From Rhodoblastus sp964425315 (GTDB taxonomy: Bacteria > Pseudomonadota > Alphaproteobacteria > Rhizobiales > Beijerinckiaceae): a stretch of 25,395 bases of DNA. The notes beneath the pieces are model-generated. The model was not told where the DNA came from. It searched no databases and worked only from the letters and a program-made list of their open reading frames with translations. Positions 22,653-25,395 of this stretch are shown piece by piece; the stretch's first letter is position 1, and each line of letters opens with the position of its first letter. The DNA is taken from assembly GCA_964425315.1 (NCBI GenBank), contig CAYRNB010000045.1, positions 1 through 25,395 of the forward strand, read 5' to 3'. The position numbers and the translations under genes were made by a program.

Positions 22653-24110
22653 TCATACGCTCCAGAAGAGCAGGAACCAGCTGGCGAAGCCGATTCCGAA
22701 AGCGCCCGCCACGGGCAGGATGGCGAGTGTCCGGCGCAGAAGCGCGTCGGAATAGAGTCCCAAAATCCGCCAGGCGAGCCAGAGTCCCCAAAGCGTCGCG
22801 CCGATCAGCAAAGCCATGCGCGCCTGATCCACGAAGAGAATGTCAACGCCCTCATTGTGCGCCATGGTGACGGTGAGCGCCGACAGGCCGAGAAAGACGC
22901 CGCAACCCGCGAGCGGGATCAGGCTCTGGGCGAGATGATGAAAGCGCGCCGCCGACCAGGCGCCGGAAATGCGCGTCGCGGCGCCGAGCAGCGCGGTCAC
23001 GGCGAGCCCGATGACCAGCGCGGTGGCGAAAATATAGAAGAGCAGGATCGCGCCATCGAGCAGCGTCAGCACGTCGTTCTGTGCGGGATAATTTGTGAGA
23101 ATCCACCATGGCGCCAAAGGCTTCAGCGCCCAGATCGCGCCGGCGTCGACAAGGCGCTCGGCCAGCGCCTGCTTGACGTCGACATACCATGCGCTCGACG
23201 ACCACTGAAAGGCGCCTGCCGCCACGCCCATCAGACCGAAGACGATCAGCGCCGTTTCCCATGGCTTAGGCGTCGCGCCCGCGACATGGACGATCTCGTG
23301 GCTGGGCGAACGAAAGGAGAGCGTCACAGCCTTCTTGTAGCCCGAACATCTTCCGCACATGTGGCATTGGCTCGCGCCCTTCATGGTCTTGATCGGCACG
23401 AGCGGCGCGCATTCGACGCGCGGGGAGGGAAGGTTGTGGCGGGTATTGTCGCGCCACGCCTGGGGATCGGTCCTGAAATGCAAGGGCGCGAGTTTGGCGA
23501 GGAGCGCGAACACGCCCGAAACCGGGCAGAGGTAACGGCACCACACCCTTTTGTTGCGGCCCCAAAGCCAGCCGACGACCATGGCCGCCGCCGTCGAGCC
23601 GCCGAGGACGACGAGCGCCGGCGCCGCATACTGATAGACGCTGACCATCTGGCCATAGACGGTGGTGGCGACGAAAGCGACAAAAGGCCAGCCCTTCCAC
23701 GTGACCCAGCGCGGAATGGCCCGGCCCCTGCCGTGGCGGCTGACGGCCTCGGACAGGGCGCCTTCCGGGCAGAGCAGGCCGCACCAGACACGTCCGACCA
23801 GGACCATGCTGAGCAGGACGAAGGGCCACCAGATTCCCCAGAACGCGAATTGCGCCAAAAGGGTGAGGTTGTTCCAGATATGGGCTTGCGACGCCGGAAT
23901 GGGCAAAAAGGCGGGAACCGAAACCAGGAAGAAATAGAAGCCGACGACGATCCATTGGACGGCGCGGATAGCGTCCTGGCGGCGTAAAAGCCAGTCGCCC
24001 ACCGCGGCGAGGCGGCGCGCCGCGATGGTTCGTCCCCAACGCGCGCCGGACGAAACCTCGTTCGCGTCGAGGCCGTCCGCCATCGATTCCGTCGTCGCTC
24101 CCCGCATCAT
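22653..24110 (-). CDS. ftrD: FtrD-like membrane polyferredoxin (4Fe-4S protein of an FtrABCD-type iron uptake system)
   Basis: This 485-residue integral membrane protein has about ten hydrophobic segments and cysteine motifs of the NosR/NapH/CcoG-like polyferredoxins: VWCGLLCPEG (C110, C114), VWCRYLCPVSG (C191, C195), C234, and CHMCGRCSGYKK (C249, C252, C255). In FtrABCD systems this subunit is thought to pass electrons across the membrane so that iron handled by the periplasmic FtrA/FtrB is converted for transport. The ATG at 24110 overlaps the ftrB stop by 4 bases (ATGA), indicating coupled translation. The Ftr1-type permease (ftrC) that normally sits between ftrB and ftrD is missing. The last 26 residues are duplicated in a relic 164 bases further downstream. 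Confidence 0.85.
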   Translation of the reverse strand: MMRGATTESMADGLDANEVSSGARWGRTIAARRLAAVGDWLLRRQDAIRAVQWIVVGFYFFLVSVPAFLPIPASQAHIWNNLTLLAQFAFWGIWWPFVLLSMVLVGRVWCGLLCPEGALSEAVSRHGRGRAIPRWVTWKGWPFVAFVATTVYGQMVSVYQYAAPALVVLGGSTAAAMVVGWLWGRNKRVWCRYLCPVSGVFALLAKLAPLHFRTDPQAWRDNTRHNLPSPRVECAPLVPIKTMKGASQCHMCGRCSGYKKAVTLSFRSPSHEIVHVAGATPKPWETALIVFGLMGVAAGAFQWSSSAWYVDVKQALAERLVDAGAIWALKPLAPWWILTNYPAQNDVLTLLDGAILLFYIFATALVIGLAVTALLGAATRISGAWSAARFHHLAQSLIPLAGCGVFLGLSALTVTMAHNEGVDILFVDQARMALLIGATLWGLWLAWRILGLYSDALLRRTLAILPVAGAFGIGFASWFLLFWSV

Positions 24111-24436
24111 TTGGCCACCAAGGTCGCCTGCGGCGCGTCGGGGTGGAAATCGTCGAAAAACACATATTCTCCCGGATCGAGAGTCCGGATGACCAGGACG
24201 GACGAACTCTCCGCGGCGAGGACCTTTTCCAGGCGCAGAGGCTTGCTTTCGAATTCGGCCGGGCTCTTGCCCGTATTCTTCAGCTCCAGCCGAAAGCGCG
24301 TATTGGCCGGCACGTTGAGGCGCAGGGGCGTGATGACGCCATCCTTGAACACAAGCTGGAAAGTGGGCGTCTCGCCGGCGCGGGCGCCGCCGCCGAGCGT
24401 CAGCAACGACAGGAAAGCAACGGCCGATATTTTCAA
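24107..24436 (-). CDS. ftrB: FtrB-like periplasmic cupredoxin-domain protein
   Basis: This 109-residue secreted protein starts at a TTG (24436) with GGAG 6 nt upstream; a TTG at 24442 is possible, and longer frames have no supporting site. A signal peptide (KISAVAFLSLLTLGGGARA) is followed by a small cupredoxin-like domain with FES.PLRLEKV and the end block DPGEYVFFDDFH, typical of the cupredoxin_1 proteins next to P19/FtrA. In FtrABCD systems this protein is proposed to act with FtrA in oxidising or handing over ferrous iron in the periplasm. It lies between ftrA (76 bases upstream) and ftrD (4-base overlap), so the three form one operon. Confidence 0.82.
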   Translation of the reverse strand: MKISAVAFLSLLTLGGGARAGETPTFQLVFKDGVITPLRLNVPANTRFRLELKNTGKSPAEFESKPLRLEKVLAAESSSVLVIRTLDPGEYVFFDDFHPDAPQATLVAK

Positions 24437-24512
24437 TTCCAACTCCCTTGGCGCTGCGAAGCGCGCTCCGCTCGAAATGGAAGCGTTCCCGGCTTTTCCT
24501 GAAGCCGAGCGT

Positions 24513-25040
24513 TCAATAGGCGCCCTTCTTGCCGACGCCCGCGAACACGAATTCATACTCGACCGTGAAAGGCTTGAACCACGGGGCGACGCCGGTCTCC
24601 TTGTCGACATGGCGGCCGAAATGCGGGCCCGGCGGCGAGATCGTCAGTTTGAGCCGATATTTGCCGGGGCCGAACAATTTGACATTGTCGCCGTAATGCG
24701 GGCCGTCATTGGCGACCATCGGCATGAATTGACCCTTGACCGTCTTATTGTCATCGAGCTTGGTGACTTCGAAGGCGACGCCGAGATAAGGGATCCAGTC
24801 GCCCTCGGCGAAACCGTTGGCATTGTCCCTGGCCGCATGAATATCGGCTTCGAGATGCACGTCGGACTCCTTCGCCGGCCGCATCATATTCGGCGGATCC
24901 ATTTTGATCGGTTGAAGATAGACCGCGCCGATCTCCATGCCGGCGATCTCCTTGTGCTTGCCGACGGGATATTCCTTGGCCTGCGCAAAGCCATAGAGGG
25001 CGAAGGTCGAAATAAGGGCCGAGAAAAGAAGTTTGCGCAT
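24513..25040 (-). CDS. ftrA: FtrA/P19-type periplasmic iron-binding protein
   Basis: This 175-residue protein has a signal peptide (MRKLLFSALISTFALYGFAQA) and the conserved core of the P19/Tp34 family: IGAVYLQPIKM, SDVHLEADIHA, QFMPMVANDGPHYGDNVKLFG and FGRHVDKETGVAPW. The Met, His and Glu/Asp residues in these blocks are the known copper and iron (or manganese) ligands of P19. It acts as a periplasmic dimer in high-affinity iron uptake. The ATG at 25040 is supported by AGGTGG upstream and by the signal peptide; the longer frame to 25136 would place charged residues before it and is rejected. An iron control element lies about 140 bases upstream, fitting induction by iron limitation. Confidence 0.9.
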   Translation of the reverse strand: MRKLLFSALISTFALYGFAQAKEYPVGKHKEIAGMEIGAVYLQPIKMDPPNMMRPAKESDVHLEADIHAARDNANGFAEGDWIPYLGVAFEVTKLDDNKTVKGQFMPMVANDGPHYGDNVKLFGPGKYRLKLTISPPGPHFGRHVDKETGVAPWFKPFTVEYEFVFAGVGKKGAY

Positions 25041-25178
25041 ATTTGTTCCACCTGGTCTTCGCGCCATGCTTGCCCCTGCGCGCGCCTGGAAAAGGCGCGC
25101 GTTGCAGAAGGCGGAGGCTTTGTTCAACGCCGGCAAAATGACGCGGGCGCCCGGCGTCGTTCAAGCCAATTGCGTCAT

Positions 25179-25195
25179 ATTTGAATTATTCTAAA
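25179..25195. promoter_or_regulatory. Iron control element (Irr box) upstream of ftrABD
   Basis: The sequence ATTTGAATTATTCTAAA matches the alphaproteobacterial iron control element TTTAGAA-N3-TTCTAAA with the right half perfect (7/7) and the left half 5/7. It sits in an AT-rich patch about 139-155 bases upstream of ftrA. In Rhizobiales such elements bind Irr, which controls iron genes. The reading as an Irr site is inference from the motif and the downstream iron-uptake genes. Confidence 0.6.
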
Positions 25196-25302
25196 CTGCT
25201 CCGCGCGGCCTTCCGCCGATCGTGCGGCGCCGCTTCCTGGCCGCGCCGGCGACGGCCCTTAGAGGCTCGCGACAAAAAAGCTGGGTAATCAATCAGATAA
25301 GG

Positions 25303-25328
25303 AAAGGGCGGCCTTTTGGCCGCCCTTT
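25303..25328 (-). terminator. Intrinsic-type terminator of glnA
   Basis: A perfect 11-base stem, AAAGGGCGGCC (25303-25313) and GGCCGCCCTTT (25318-25328), with a 4-base loop lies 21 bases after the glnA stop. On the minus strand the stem ends in TTT and is followed by CCTTATC, so the T-tract is short. It isolates glnA from the ftr operon downstream. Confidence 0.7.
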
Positions 25329-25349
25329 GTCTTTCGCTGAAGCCTCGGC

Positions 25350-25395
25350 TCAGTAGGAATAATACATGTCGAACTCGACCGGATGCGGCGTCATT
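25350..25395 (-). CDS. glnA: Glutamine synthetase type I (C-terminal 14 residues, partial)
   Basis: Only the last 14 codons are inside the window. They read MTPHPVEFDMYYSY and a stop, the characteristic C-terminal end of type I glutamine synthetase, which contains the TPHPVEF motif near the C-terminus. The enzyme makes glutamine from glutamate and ammonia. The gene body lies beyond the window edge, so nothing more can be judged. Confidence 0.85.
   Translation of the reverse strand, partial: MTPHPVEFDMYYSY

Larger units (their letters stand above)
25041..25349. other. 309-base region between glnA and ftrA
   Basis: It holds the 5' leader and promoter area of the ftrABD operon, including the iron control element, and the 3' flank of glnA with its terminator. 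No open reading frame is supported. Promoter hexamers could not be assigned with confidence. Confidence 0.5.

Overview
The window is high-GC DNA with tightly packed genes on both strands and fits an alphaproteobacterium, most likely Hyphomicrobiales (Rhizobiales; perhaps Beijerinckiaceae or Methylocystaceae, which is inference). The evidence is the family mix (DUF2336 protein, FtrABD metal-uptake proteins, OprB porin, STAS-fused MlaE) and two regulatory sites that match operators described in alphaproteobacteria: an Irr-type iron control element and a Zur box. One run of 100 Ns (6764-6863) is an assembly gap inside mlaF.

Layout. 1-548 (-): 5' part of a WecG/TagA/CpsF glycosyltransferase, with a long inverted repeat over its ribosome binding site. 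822-5361 (-): an operon for a multi-subunit 2-oxoacid (probably pyruvate) oxidoreductase, gamma-alpha-beta, ending in a GltD-like flavoprotein that carries its own 2[4Fe-4S] ferredoxin tail. 5632-9971 (+): a compact Mla-type phospholipid transporter (STAS-MlaE, MlaF, MlaD fused to a PqiC-like domain) followed by cyclopropane-fatty-acid synthase, a coherent membrane-lipid module. 10048-11334 (+): an alpha/beta hydrolase fused to a phosphoribosyltransferase. 11389-12213 (-): a DUF2336 protein. 12546-15068 (-): alpha-glucan (glycogen) phosphorylase. 15351-17756 (+): a membrane PAS-GGDEF-EAL protein.

17757-18688 (+) looks foreign. A roughly 215-nt structured, non-coding stretch starts with GTGCG and resembles the 5' part of a group II intron. 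It abuts a lower-GC DUF1796 papain-like peptidase gene. 18909-20975 (-) is a UvrD/Rep helicase.

21073-25040 (-) is a metal-related region: an OprB-family porin, a near-perfect Zur box, an 80-bp decayed tail of an FtrD paralogue, and an ftrA-ftrB-ftrD iron-uptake operon that lacks the expected Ftr1 permease (ftrC) and has an Irr-type element upstream. The window ends in the 3' end of glnA (-) with its terminator.

The observations most worth checking are the Zur box with the FtrD relic, the missing FtrC, the candidate intron fragment beside the DUF1796 gene, the domain fusions in the Mla and hydrolase/phosphoribosyltransferase genes, and the ferredoxin-tailed flavoprotein in the oxidoreductase operon.
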